DNA of 36,569 nucleotides from Actinomycetes bacterium (GTDB lineage: Bacteria > Actinomycetota > Thermoleophilia > Gaiellales > Gaiellaceae), in contig JANYJX010000005.1 of assembly GCA_025358355.1 (NCBI GenBank), positions 1 through 36,569 of the forward strand, given 5' to 3'. Below, piece by piece: positions 8,505-16,728 of this stretch (positions are counted from its first letter, which is position 1; each line of letters opens with the position of its first letter). A program made the translations under genes and the position numbers. Below the pieces are notes generated by a model. It was not told the DNA's origin. It ran no database searches and saw only the letters and a list, made by a program, of their open reading frames with translations.

Positions 8505-8507
8505 GAT

Positions 8508-8996
8508 TCAGCGCCTCGCATACGTGACGAACGAGAGCGAGACGCCCGTCTCCGAGACGAGCTGCTCCCGCGCTGTCTCCTCGAAGATGGCCAGGTCAAA
8601 CGGCGGGAAGAGCGTATCGCCGTCGATGCCGGCGTCGATCTCGGTTAGCAGCAGCTCGTCGGCGATCGGAAGCGCTGCCGCGTAGACGCCTGCGCCACCG
8701 ATCACGAACACCTGCGGCGCGCCGTCGACCAGCCTGAGCGCCTCGCCGAGCGAGCCGGAGCGCTCGGCACCGTCTGCCTGCCAGACAGGATCACGGCTCA
8801 GGACGATGTTGCGGCGGCCGGGAAGCGGCCGGTAGGCAGCGGGCAGTGAATCCCACGTCCGTCGGCCCATCACAACGGGATGACCCAGCGTGAGCGCCCG
8901 GAAGTGTCTCGCGTCTTCCGGGATCCGCCAGGGGATCTCGTTCTCGCGACCGATCACGCCGCCGCGGGCGAGCGCGGCGACGATCGAGATCTTCAC
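8508..8996 (-). CDS. folA: Dihydrofolate reductase
   Basis: This 162-residue NADPH-dependent enzyme reduces dihydrofolate to THF, recycling the product of the adjacent thymidylate synthase. GTG 8996 overlaps the thyA stop as GTGA, indicating translational coupling. The N-terminal motif is [27 protein letters not shown]. Trp23 and Asp28 match Trp22 and the catalytic Asp27 of the E. coli enzyme. [13 protein letters not shown] and [14 protein letters not shown] are the NADPH-binding motifs. Length and motifs are normal. Confidence 0.96.
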   Translation of the reverse strand: MKISIVAALARGGVIGRENEIPWRIPEDARHFRALTLGHPVVMGRRTWDSLPAAYRPLPGRRNIVLSRDPVWQADGAERSGSLGEALRLVDGAPQVFVIGGAGVYAAALPIADELLLTEIDAGIDGDTLFPPFDLAIFEETAREQLVSETGVSLSFVTYARR

Positions 8997-9805
8997 ACCG
9001 CGACCGGAGCCTTGATCGCAGGATGGTGCTCGTAGTCGACCACTTCGAAGTCCTCGAAGTCGTAGTCGAAGATCGACGCGGGCTTGCGCCGCAGCCGCAA
9101 CGAGGGATACGGGAACGGCGCCCGACCGAGCAGGGTCTCGACCTGCTCGCGATGGTTGTCGTAGATGTGGCAGTCGCCACCCGTCCAGATCAGGTCGCCG
9201 ACCTCGAGCTCGACCTGCTGGGCGAGCATGTGCGTGAGGAGGGCATAACTCGCGATATTGAACGGCACGCCGAGGAAGACGTCGGCGCTGCGCTGATAGA
9301 CCTGGCAGCTCAGCCGTTCGTCTCCGACGTGGAACTGAAACAGCGCGTGGCACGGCTGCAGCGCCATGTCGGGAAGGTCGGCGACGTTCCAGGCGCTGAC
9401 GACCATGCGGCGCGAGTTGGGCTCCTCCCGCAGCAGGCGGACGACCTCTGCGATCTGGTCGACGTGTCCGCCGCCGGGGGTCGGCCAGCTTCGCCACTGG
9501 ACGCCGTAGACCGGGCCGAGGTCACCGTCGTCGTCGGCCCACTCGTCCCAGATCGTGACACCGCGCTCCTGCAGCCAACGGACGTTCCTCTCGCCGCGAA
9601 GGAACCAGAGCAGCTCCTGTGCCACAGCGGGGACGTGCACCTTCTTTGTTGTAACGAGCGGGAAGCCGCCGCGGAGGTCGAACCTCATCTGGTAACCGAA
9701 GACGCTCACGGTTCCCGTGCCGGTTCTGTCCGACTTCGCAACGCCCGCTGCGAAGACGTGCCGCGCGAAGTCTTCGTATTGAGTGCCAGGGACGGCGTCG
9801 CGCAT
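8993..9805 (-). CDS. thyA: Thymidylate synthase
   Basis: This 270-residue ThyA-type enzyme methylates dUMP to dTMP using methylene-THF. The nucleophile is Cys152 in [13 protein letters not shown]. Other family motifs are [11 protein letters not shown] (loop Arg), [11 protein letters not shown], and [16 protein letters not shown] (substrate Asn). It is close to the E. coli length of 264. It overlaps folA downstream by four bases, and the anti-sigma stop lies 39 bases upstream on the same strand. It may therefore be read from the sigma operon as well as from its own promoter. Confidence 0.97.
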   Translation of the reverse strand: MRDAVPGTQYEDFARHVFAAGVAKSDRTGTGTVSVFGYQMRFDLRGGFPLVTTKKVHVPAVAQELLWFLRGERNVRWLQERGVTIWDEWADDDGDLGPVYGVQWRSWPTPGGGHVDQIAEVVRLLREEPNSRRMVVSAWNVADLPDMALQPCHALFQFHVGDERLSCQVYQRSADVFLGVPFNIASYALLTHMLAQQVELEVGDLIWTGGDCHIYDNHREQVETLLGRAPFPYPSLRLRRKPASIFDYDFEDFEVVDYEHHPAIKAPVAV

Positions 9806-9844
9806 CGGGAACCGACGATAGCCGCCGCGGCGGGGGTTGCGTCG

Positions 9845-10429
9845 TTACGTCTCGGTGGTCGTCAGCAGCGGCTGCGATGTCCCGCTGCGAACGACGATCC
9901 AGCCGTCGTACTCCTTGAGCTTGTACGGCGCGTTTAGGTTGACCGTCGTCGTGCCTTCGCCGACAGTGAATGTGCCGCACGATGCTTCGAGCTTGCCGTG
10001 CTTCGTCAGCCACAGCGCGTAGGTCTGGCCGGCCGGGAGCGCGGCGAGGCCGCTGATCTTCATCACCATCGGCCAGTTGCCCGCGCTGTCGGCGCGCAGG
10101 ACGGCGAGCGACGCGTGCGCGCCGGCGGGCCCGATCATCGCGATCGTCTTGACGACGTGGGTGTTCCGATGCGCGCCGCTGAGCCAGCCGGCGCCGAACA
10201 CGGCTAGGACAAACGTGGCAGCAATCAGTAGGACAGCACCCCGGCGACGGCGGGGGAGGGCGATCACGTTCGCGCGCGGTGGTGCCTGGGGCGCGCTGAG
10301 CTGGGGCGTGAGCTCTGGTGGCGGGCCGGCTTCGAGCAGCATCTCGTGGACGCGCAGCAGTCGCGCGCGCTCGGTCGGCTCCAGGTCGTCGCCGACGAGC
10401 GCATCAAAATCGAGAGGCCGGTCGCTCAT
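9845..10429 (-). CDS. RskA-type anti-sigma factor, membrane-anchored
   Basis: The product is 194 residues. The start at 10429 is set by a GAGGAG site and an ATGA overlap with the sigma gene. Residues 1-60 are the cytosolic sigma-binding part, followed by RRRR and one transmembrane helix at ~64-86. The outer domain (~95-190) has the RskA C-terminal pattern (LAALPAGQTYALWL, then DGWIVVRSG). I see no Cys or zinc-anti-sigma HxxxCxxC motif, so this is a non-zinc type. It should hold the adjacent ECF factor inactive until proteolysis. Frames starting further upstream are inside the sigma gene and are rejected. Confidence 0.86.
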   Translation of the reverse strand: MSDRPLDFDALVGDDLEPTERARLLRVHEMLLEAGPPPELTPQLSAPQAPPRANVIALPRRRRGAVLLIAATFVLAVFGAGWLSGAHRNTHVVKTIAMIGPAGAHASLAVLRADSAGNWPMVMKISGLAALPAGQTYALWLTKHGKLEASCGTFTVGEGTTTVNLNAPYKLKEYDGWIVVRSGTSQPLLTTTET

Positions 10430-11067
10430 CCCAGCTCCTCCTCCAGTACATCGGCGAGCCGCGCGAGTGCGCTTCTCGTCCGGGTCTTGACGGTTCCGAG
10501 CGGCAGGTGCAGGAAGTCGGCGATCTCGCTCTGCGACAAGCCGCTCCAGTACGCGAGCTCGATCAAGGGCCGCTCGTGCTCGGGCAACGTCTCGAGGGCG
10601 CGGTGGACACGCCATGACACCCAGCCGGCCTCGGTCTGCTCCGGCGGGCCGGCCTCGGCGGTCGGCAAGTCGGGTGCTTCGGCGACGGGCTCGGGCCGTT
10701 TACGGAAGCCGTCGACGATCGCGTTCCGCGCGATCGCGAACAGCCACGACGAGCCGGCGCCACGGCTCGGGTTGTAGCTCCGGGCGGATTTCCAGACCGC
10801 GGCAAAGACTTCCTGGGTCGCGTCCTCGGCCCGGCCGCGGTCGCCGAGCCGGCGCAACGCGAGCGCGAGAACGGCCCGTGCGTAGCGGCGGTACAGCTCC
10901 TCGAACGCGTCGCGATCGCCCGTGCCGACGCGGCCAAGCAGGTCAGCATCGGTGAGGTCGGCGCCGTCCACACGGGAGATGCTGTCCGTTACGGCGGTCG
11001 GAGGCAAGGTCAACGGCTTCGTCGAGGGTGCCGCGCAGGCTTTCGGAAGGCGAATCGCCACGTCCAT
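10426..11067 (-). CDS. ECF sigma factor (SigK-like)
   Basis: The product is ~213 residues. Region 2 is DAFEELYRRYARAVLALALRR followed by AEDATQEVFAAVWKSA and GSSWLFAIARNAIVDGFRKR. Region 4 is LPEHERPLIELAYWSGLSQSEIADFLHLPLGTVKTRTRSALARL. The -10 and -35 recognition helices are complete. The start is uncertain: the GCAGGAG ribosome-binding site directly abuts ATG 11067, but is better spaced for the GTG two codons later. The ~35 residues before region 2 are unusually Pro/Thr-rich. It overlaps its anti-sigma as ATGA and lies 16 bases after the amidinotransferase-like gene. Autoregulation is typical of the class, but no site is visible. Confidence 0.92.
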   Translation of the reverse strand: MDVAIRLPKACAAPSTKPLTLPPTAVTDSISRVDGADLTDADLLGRVGTGDRDAFEELYRRYARAVLALALRRLGDRGRAEDATQEVFAAVWKSARSYNPSRGAGSSWLFAIARNAIVDGFRKRPEPVAEAPDLPTAEAGPPEQTEAGWVSWRVHRALETLPEHERPLIELAYWSGLSQSEIADFLHLPLGTVKTRTRSALARLADVLEEELG

Positions 11068-11083
11068 CTCCTGCTCTACGGCC

Positions 11084-12238
11084 TCAGGCGTGGAGCGGAT
11101 TGCCTACCTCGCCGGGTTGGTCGCGCATGAGCTCGAGCGTCGCGCAGTGCAATCCCGCGATCGCAAAGCGGTGGCTCTCGGAGAAGTCGACCTGGAGCAC
11201 CTCGATGCCTGCCTTCTCGAGCCGGTCGACGACCGTCGGCGAGCCTGCGTTCATGATCACCTTCCCGGGTTCGAGCGTGACTGCGTTGACGGCCAGGCCC
11301 CAGTATTCGTCGAGCGGTACCTCGATCACCTGCCAGTCGTCGCGCATTAGGCGGCGGACGAACCCATAGTCGACGAGGTGCGGCGCGAGCACGGCAACGC
11401 GATGGTCGGGAACCATCAGGAACATGTCTGCGTGCGACGTGCCAATGTTGCCGTCGCCGATCGACTCGACCCAACCCGGCGAGTGCGTTGTGATCAGCTC
11501 GATCCCAAGCCCATTCAGCACGAACTCGAGCTGCCGCAACCCTTCCTCGTTCGCCACGACGCTTTCGTTGAAGACGAACGTCTTCGAGTCGAGCCAGCGG
11601 CCGGCGCCCGGTTCGCCGACGCCGGTGCCGTGGATCGTCAGGTAGATCGGCACCTGGAGTGCGGTCAACACTTTCGACCAGATCACCTCGCGGCCACGCT
11701 GCCACGAGCCGAGGCCCATACGGTGGACGATCGCGCCGCCGTGGACGACGAGCCCACCGCCAGCGAGCGTGACAAGGTTCTTCAGATAGCCGTACGCGCC
11801 GATCGCGGGCACCGGCGGCTCGATGTAGTTGACGCGCACGCCGTTGCGCTCGAGCAGGTCGTAGTACTCGTCGAACTGCGCCTGCAGCCGGCCGAGGTCG
11901 GCGTTGCCGGCTGACGAGGAGTAGTAGTACTGCCACTCGCGAGCGTACTCGGGCCGGATCTCGTTCTCTGTCGGCCTCGACACGAGAACTTCGCGCAGCC
12001 GGCCGATGCCCTCCGCGCCCCAGCGCCGACCCCAGATCTGATCGACCTCGTCGTAGAAGTCGGTCTCGTGGAGCATCCAGTTGTGCAGCGGCTTGCCCGG
12101 CTCGAACCACGGGAGCTCCGCGAGCACGGCCGCTTCGTCGTGCCCAGTCGCCGGTCTCGGCGACGAGTAAGTCAGCTCCACCGTAACGCCGTCGGCTGTC
12201 TTCAGTCGGAATGGGACCGTCTCTCGCGCATTCGCCAT
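11084..12238 (-). CDS. Amidinotransferase / arginine deiminase superfamily enzyme
   Basis: This is a 384-residue pentein-fold (guanidino-modifying) enzyme. Candidate catalytic residues are His269 and Asp271 in NIGTSHADMFLMV and nucleophile Cys365 in IAGLHCATLEL near the C-terminus. Glu209 in VGEPGAGRW sits where the guanidine-binding acid is expected. The ~100 N-terminal residues are not typical of DDAH or ADI. The substrate (arginine, methylarginine, or an amidine-transfer acceptor) cannot be assigned. It is probably the first gene of the run containing the ECF sigma, anti-sigma, thyA and folA, because a large palindrome lies just upstream. The start is supported by GAGGTG 7 bases upstream. 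Confidence 0.85.
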   Translation of the reverse strand: MANARETVPFRLKTADGVTVELTYSSPRPATGHDEAAVLAELPWFEPGKPLHNWMLHETDFYDEVDQIWGRRWGAEGIGRLREVLVSRPTENEIRPEYAREWQYYYSSSAGNADLGRLQAQFDEYYDLLERNGVRVNYIEPPVPAIGAYGYLKNLVTLAGGGLVVHGGAIVHRMGLGSWQRGREVIWSKVLTALQVPIYLTIHGTGVGEPGAGRWLDSKTFVFNESVVANEEGLRQLEFVLNGLGIELITTHSPGWVESIGDGNIGTSHADMFLMVPDHRVAVLAPHLVDYGFVRRLMRDDWQVIEVPLDEYWGLAVNAVTLEPGKVIMNAGSPTVVDRLEKAGIEVLQVDFSESHRFAIAGLHCATLELMRDQPGEVGNPLHA

Positions 12239-12261
12239 CCGTCACCTCATCCGATTCGAAC

Positions 12262-12295
12262 GTCCGGGGGCCGTGACATGTCACGGCCCCCGGAC
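12262..12295 (-). terminator. Perfect 34-bp palindrome, probable terminator of the sod gene
   Basis: The arm GTCCGGGGGCCGTGACA (17 bases) is followed directly by its exact complement. It lies 16 bases after the sod stop and 23 bases before the amidinotransferase start. There is no T-run on either side, so it may be a transcription-blocking hairpin, a regulator site centred on TGACATGTCA, or both. Confidence 0.6.
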
Positions 12296-12311
12296 TATCT
12301 CACTCCTGAAG

Positions 12312-12923
12312 CTAGGACGCGCGCGCCGCGTCGAAGCGGCGGCCGACCTCGTTCCAGTTGACGACGTTCCAGAAGGCCGCGACGTAGTCGGCGCGACGGT
12401 TCTGGTAGTTGAGGTAGTAGGCGTGCTCCCAGACGTCGAGGCCGACGAGCGGCACGTCGCCGTCCATGATCGGGCTGTCTTGATTCGGTGTCGACTTCAC
12501 CGCGAGACCGGTGCCGTCCCAGATGAGCCAGGCCCAGCCTGAGCCGAAGCGCGTCATCGCGGCGGCCGCGAACTGCTCCTTGAACGTGTCGAATGAGCCG
12601 CATGCCGTGTCGATCGCGTCGCCGAGCGCGCCGCTCGGAGCACCGCCGCCGGTCGCCGACAGAACGGTCCAGAAGAGCGAGTGATTCGCGTGCCCGCCGA
12701 CGTTGTTGCGGACGGCGGTGCGCTTGTCGTCGGGGATGATGTCGAGCTGCGCGAGCACCGACTCGACCGAGCGATCCGCCCATTCGGTCCCGTCGAGCGC
12801 CTTGTTCGCGTTGTCGACGTAGGCCTGATGGTGCTTGTCGTGGTGGATCCGCATGGTCTGCTCGTCGATGTGCGGTGCGAGCGCCGCGTAGTCGTACGGT
12901 AGGTCGGGAACGCTGAAGGCCAT
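12312..12923 (-). CDS. sodA: Superoxide dismutase, Fe/Mn family (Mn-type signature)
   Basis: This 203-residue cytosolic enzyme dismutates superoxide. The start at 12923 ([15 protein letters not shown]) has an AAAGGAG site; the longer upstream frame is rejected. Metal ligands are His27 (RIHHDKHH), His81 (ANHSLFW), Asp163 and His167 ([10 protein letters not shown]). Gln148 in PNQDSP is the Mn-SOD-type outer-sphere residue. The sequence is normal in length and motifs. It is divergent from a second SOD-family gene at 13028, with 104 bases between them, so both may share control. Confidence 0.96.
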   Translation of the reverse strand: MAFSVPDLPYDYAALAPHIDEQTMRIHHDKHHQAYVDNANKALDGTEWADRSVESVLAQLDIIPDDKRTAVRNNVGGHANHSLFWTVLSATGGGAPSGALGDAIDTACGSFDTFKEQFAAAAMTRFGSGWAWLIWDGTGLAVKSTPNQDSPIMDGDVPLVGLDVWEHAYYLNYQNRRADYVAAFWNVVNWNEVGRRFDAARAS

Positions 12924-13027
12924 TTTGCCGTGCTCCTTTTCTTGGGGCTCCTTGTCGGGTTCGTAGTCTCGACCGCAAGGATATGCTCCGGCGCGTCCCT
13001 GCCGATGCAACGTGAGAGGAAGAGCGC

Positions 13028-13636
13028 ATGAATGTCGAGGAGATCACCCCCCGCGAGCTGAAGCCGGCGCTCCTGCAGCTCGACGGGATCTCCCGGGTCA
13101 CGATGGAGGCCCACCACCGGCTGTACCAGGGATACGTCAAGAAGCGGAACGAGATTCTCAAGGCGCTGGCGACGGTCGATCTTGCCGGCGCCAACCAGGT
13201 GTACTCGGAGCTGCGCTCGCTGAAGGTCGACCTGACCTTCGCGATCGGCGCGATCAAGAACCACGAGGTCTACTTCGAGCATCTCGGCGGCTCGGGTGGC
13301 GAGCCGGATGGCGCGATCGGCGGCCTGATCAAGCGTGACTTCGACTCCGTGGACGCCTGGCGCGCAGACCTTCGCGCGACTGGCATCGCGGGTCGTGGCT
13401 GGGCGTGGACGGCGTACGACTGGGACGAGGGCAAGCTTTTCAACTACATCGGCGATGCGCAAAACACCTACCCGGTGTGGAACGCGACGCCGCTTGTCGC
13501 GCTCGATGTGCACGAGCACGCCTATTTCCTCGACTACCAGACCGATCGCCCCGCCTACATCGATGCGTTCTTCGCGAACCTCGACTGGGCCGTCGTGAAC
13601 GGCTGGGTCGCGGCCTACAGCATCCCGACCGCCTAA
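13028..13636 (+). CDS. Divergent Fe/Mn superoxide dismutase-family protein
   Basis: The product is 202 residues. All four metal ligands align with the canonical gene: His29 ([12 protein letters not shown]), His79 ([10 protein letters not shown]), Asp160 and His164 ([14 protein letters not shown]). The second-shell pattern differs. The KHH after the first ligand is LYQ, and the Trp of DVWEHAY is His162. The usual outer-sphere Gln is probably kept in DAQNTYP. The N-terminus resembles no standard SOD leader. Metal binding is very likely; dismutase activity is an inference and another redox or metal role is possible. The AGGAAG site 6 bases before ATG 13028 supports the start. plsY follows 17 bases downstream. 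Confidence 0.87.
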   Translation: MNVEEITPRELKPALLQLDGISRVTMEAHHRLYQGYVKKRNEILKALATVDLAGANQVYSELRSLKVDLTFAIGAIKNHEVYFEHLGGSGGEPDGAIGGLIKRDFDSVDAWRADLRATGIAGRGWAWTAYDWDEGKLFNYIGDAQNTYPVWNATPLVALDVHEHAYFLDYQTDRPAYIDAFFANLDWAVVNGWVAAYSIPTA

Positions 13637-13653
13637 CGGGGTACGGTTCCGGA

Positions 13654-14265
13654 ATGGCTGCTGCCCTGATCGTCCTCGGGGGATACCTCCTCGGGTCGAT
13701 CCCGTTTGGCTTGTGGGTCGTCCGTTGGATCAAGGGCACGGACATCCGGCAGCAGGGCAGTGGGAACATCGGTGCGACGAATGTCTGGCGCGTCTACGGG
13801 CGCAAGCTCGGGATTCCGATTGTCCTGCTCGATGTCGCGAAGGGGTTTGTGCCGGCGCTCGTCGGGTTGCTCGTCGCTGGTCAGCTGATCGGCGTGCTCG
13901 CTGGTGCGGCCGCGATGTTCGGCCACTGGCGTCCCCTTTATCTGCGGCTCGCTAAGGGCGGGAAGACTGTTGCGACGGCCGGTGGCGTGACGCTCGCGCT
14001 TGCGCCACGCGCGGCTGGGTGCTGCGTCGCGGTATGGCTCGTGCTGTTTCTGATCACGCGCTACTCGTCGATTGCATCGCTCGTCACGGCGCTGACGCTG
14101 CCGCTGTTCACGTGGGTCTTCGGCGCCGGTTGGCCTGTGGTGACGTTCGGCGTGCTCGCCGCGGTTGCCGTTCTTCTGCTGCATAAGGCGAACATCCGCC
14201 GGCTATTCGCCGGGACCGAGAGTCGGTTCGAGTTCCGCAAAGCAAGACGGCCGGTACGGATCTGA
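13654..14265 (+). CDS. plsY: Glycerol-3-phosphate acyltransferase PlsY
   Basis: This 203-residue integral membrane enzyme transfers acyl groups from acyl-phosphate to glycerol-3-phosphate, the first phospholipid step. Motif 1 is GSIPFGLWVVRWIKGTDIRQ, followed by GSGNIGATNVWRVYG. Motif 2, GHWRPLYLRLAKGGKTVAT, has Thr where most members have Gly (GGKGVAT). Hydrophobic segments flank these as expected. ATG 13654 is the only start that leaves a normal N-terminal helix. The stop is TGA within CTGA, shared with the possible CTG start of the next gene. Confidence 0.93.
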   Translation: MAAALIVLGGYLLGSIPFGLWVVRWIKGTDIRQQGSGNIGATNVWRVYGRKLGIPIVLLDVAKGFVPALVGLLVAGQLIGVLAGAAAMFGHWRPLYLRLAKGGKTVATAGGVTLALAPRAAGCCVAVWLVLFLITRYSSIASLVTALTLPLFTWVFGAGWPVVTFGVLAAVAVLLLHKANIRRLFAGTESRFEFRKARRPVRI

Positions 14266-15550
14266 AGCGGCTCACGTTGCTGGCTGCTCTTGCGGCTGGC
14301 GCGCTGTGGGCCGCCCCCGGGCAGGCGCTTGCCGCGCCCGCGACGACGTGGTGCGGGACGCCGGGCACCGTCGATCGGCTGCCGGAAGGGAATCCCGGCG
14401 CGCCGGTGCACTGGATCTATGCGATTCCGTCTGACGGCACCGATCGGTTGGCGACCGAGATCGGGACGCAGATGCAGACAGACGCCGAGACGATCGACGG
14501 CTGGTGGCGCGGCCAGGATCCGACGCGGACGCCGCGCTTCGACACGCTTGGCTTCGGCTGCGGGCAACAGCTCGACATCTCATTCGTGACACTGAACTCG
14601 ACGGCGGCGGAGCTGCAGCCGATTGCTAGTCGCTTCGCCCGGATCCTCGCTGGCATCGAGGCCGCGGGCTTCTCGTCTGCGGTGACGAAGTACATCGTCT
14701 ACTACGACGGGCCGGGCGACGGCACGAACGTCTGTGGCGAGGGCGCTGGATCTGCCGAGAGCGAAGGAGTCGCGATCGAATTCCTCAGCGCGTGCGACGG
14801 CCTGCCGAGCTCGGTCGTTGTTGCGCACGAGCTGCTGCACTCGCTCGGCGCGCTGCCCGCTCCCGGCCCGCCGCACGCGTGCCCGGGCGACGACGGCCAT
14901 CCATGCGACTCGCAGCTCGATCTCCTCTATCCCGTGGCCACGTCCGGGGTGCCGCTCACGAGCCTGATGCTCGACGTCGGGCATGACGACTACTACGGCC
15001 ACTCCGGCTTGTGGTTCGACATCCAGGACTCGCGCTGGCTCCGGCATCTCGACACTGCGCCCTCGCATCTCTCCGTCGTGATCCAGGGCGCGGGAACGAT
15101 CGCGAGCGACGTGCCGGGAATCTCGTGCACGGCGTCGTGCGAGTCGGACTGGGACGCGAACCAGCCGGTCGGGCTCGTAGCGAATGCTGGCCCAGGGATG
15201 AGGTTCGTGCGCTGGTCTGGCGGGTGCACCGGCAACGCCGACTGCACGTCGCGCTTGCGGCGGCGACGACGGTCACGGCGCTCTTCGCGCCGGAGACATT
15301 TGCCTTGTCGATCTCGGTCACCGGCCGCGGCGGTGTTCGCACGAGCTCGTCTCCTGGCCTATGCGCGCCGCGTTGCCAGCTGCCGGTCGCTTCTTTCCAC
15401 GCCGTCTCGCTCCGTGCGGTGCCGTTCGCGGGCTGGCGCTTTACGCGCTGGGCCGGCGCGTGCTCGGGAACGCGGCTCACGTGCTCGCTGCCGATGACAA
15501 GCGCCGAGGCCGCGCGCGCCGTCTTCGTGAAGCGCAAGAAGAAGCGTTAG
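14262..15550 (+). CDS. Secreted HExxHxxG zinc protease with C-terminal Cys-rich repeats, frameshifted
   Basis: The product is a predicted exported metalloprotease. No ATG, GTG or well-placed TTG gives a proper leader. A CTG at 14262, overlapping the plsY stop, gives MKRLTLLAALAAGALWAAP, an ideal signal peptide ending near ALA/AP; TTG 14277 would lack the basic residues. The catalytic motif is VVVAHELLHSLGALP, an extended metzincin-like HExxHxxG, followed by CDSQLDLLYP. The frame breaks near 15248. After GNADC the sequence continues one frame over (VALAAATTVTALFAPE, later WAGACSG), giving repeats like the preceding WSGGCTG, and stops at 15550. Inserting one G would restore it. The convergent 4-base stop overlap with the MFS gene supports 15550 as the true end. 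The protein is otherwise unclassified. Confidence 0.72.
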
Positions 15551-16728
15551 CCAGGCTCACGGCGCAGGCGGCTCATCGCAATCACGCCGAGTGCAGGCCC
15601 GACGGCGAGGATCGCGAAAGCCCAGCGCCAGCCGACCGCATCCCGGGCGATCGGGATCAGCCAGATCGTCGCAACAGTCAAGGTGAAGCCCACGGCAAGC
15701 TGGAGCGCGAGCGCGGTGCCGACATAGGCTTGCTCGGCGTGCTCCGTCACGAGGGTCGAGAACTGCGCCGAGTCGGCGACGACGGTGAAGCCCCACACGA
15801 GCGCGACGACGATCGCCGCCCACTTCGGGAGCAGGCCGATCGTGAGGGCGCACAGGCCCGAGCTCAGCATCGCGGCGGCGGTGGTCTCGGCCCGGCCGAA
15901 GCGGTCGCCGAGCAGTCCCCCGACGACGCAGCCCAGCCCGCCGACGCCGATCACCGCGAAGGTCATCAGAGCGGCGGTATTCCGGCTCGCGAACAGCGAA
16001 TCCGACGCGAACGCGAAGAACCACGCCCACATCGCGTAAAGCTCCCACATATGGCCGAAGTAGCCGAGCGAGGAGAGGCGCACGCCGCGGTTCGCAAACA
16101 CGAGTCGCACCTGGCGCGGGTCAACGACAGCGCGCGGGAACGGGTATGGCCCTTCCGGCACGGCGAGCAACGCGATTGCTCCGCCGACGACGGTGAGGAC
16201 AGACGTAACCACGATCACGCTCCGCCAACCCAGGCCGCCGAGCCCGTTGACGAGATGCGGCGATGCTGAGCCCAATGTCAACGCGCCGACGAGTACGCCA
16301 AGCGCCGTGCCGCGGCCGCGACGGAACCAGGTCGACATCAGCTTCAGCGCGGGCGGGTAGACGCCAGCCAGGCAGAAGCCGGTCGCGAACCTGAGCGGAA
16401 TTGCTGCGCCAGGGCCGTGAGCGAGGGCGAGCAATGCGTTCGCGCCTGCGGCGCCGAGCGCACCACCGAAGATGACGAGCCGCGGCGGGACGACATCGGC
16501 CAGGTTGACGAGCGACGATGCGAGCGCTCCTGCGACAAACCCAAGCTGCACGGCGATCGTCAACCACGACGCCGCGCCGCGTGAGAGCCCCCAGTCGGCG
16601 CGCAGCTGCGGGATGACCGCCGACGCCGAGAACCACGTCGCCATCGAGCAGACGAGCGCGATCGCCAGTAGGCCGAGTGCCTGTCGCGCCCTGGCAGCTT
16701 GCTCGGGAGCTCGCTCGGCGCTGCTCAC
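15547..16728 (-). CDS. MFS transporter
   Basis: This 393-residue 12-helix inner-membrane transporter starts at GTG 16728, which overlaps the fpg stop as GTGA; longer in-frame starts lie inside fpg. Features are a first helix ALGLLAIALVCSMATWFSASAVIP, the loop-2/3 region typical of the major facilitator superfamily, and LGDRFGRAETTAAAMLSSG in the second half (MFS motif A). The central loop is short. The substrate is unknown. It is last in the NeuD-BKACE-Fpg-MFS run. The stop overlaps the stop of the convergent protease gene (TTAG). Confidence 0.9.
   Translation of the reverse strand: MSSAERAPEQAARARQALGLLAIALVCSMATWFSASAVIPQLRADWGLSRGAASWLTIAVQLGFVAGALASSLVNLADVVPPRLVIFGGALGAAGANALLALAHGPGAAIPLRFATGFCLAGVYPPALKLMSTWFRRGRGTALGVLVGALTLGSASPHLVNGLGGLGWRSVIVVTSVLTVVGGAIALLAVPEGPYPFPRAVVDPRQVRLVFANRGVRLSSLGYFGHMWELYAMWAWFFAFASDSLFASRNTAALMTFAVIGVGGLGCVVGGLLGDRFGRAETTAAAMLSSGLCALTIGLLPKWAAIVVALVWGFTVVADSAQFSTLVTEHAEQAYVGTALALQLAVGFTLTVATIWLIPIARDAVGWRWAFAILAVGPALGVIAMSRLRREPG

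Noticed and set aside
11076-12284. 402-codon open frame in another frame over the amidinotransferase gene
   Set aside because: It is Arg-rich and low complexity, shares the strand with a well-supported enzyme, and has no recognisable motif.
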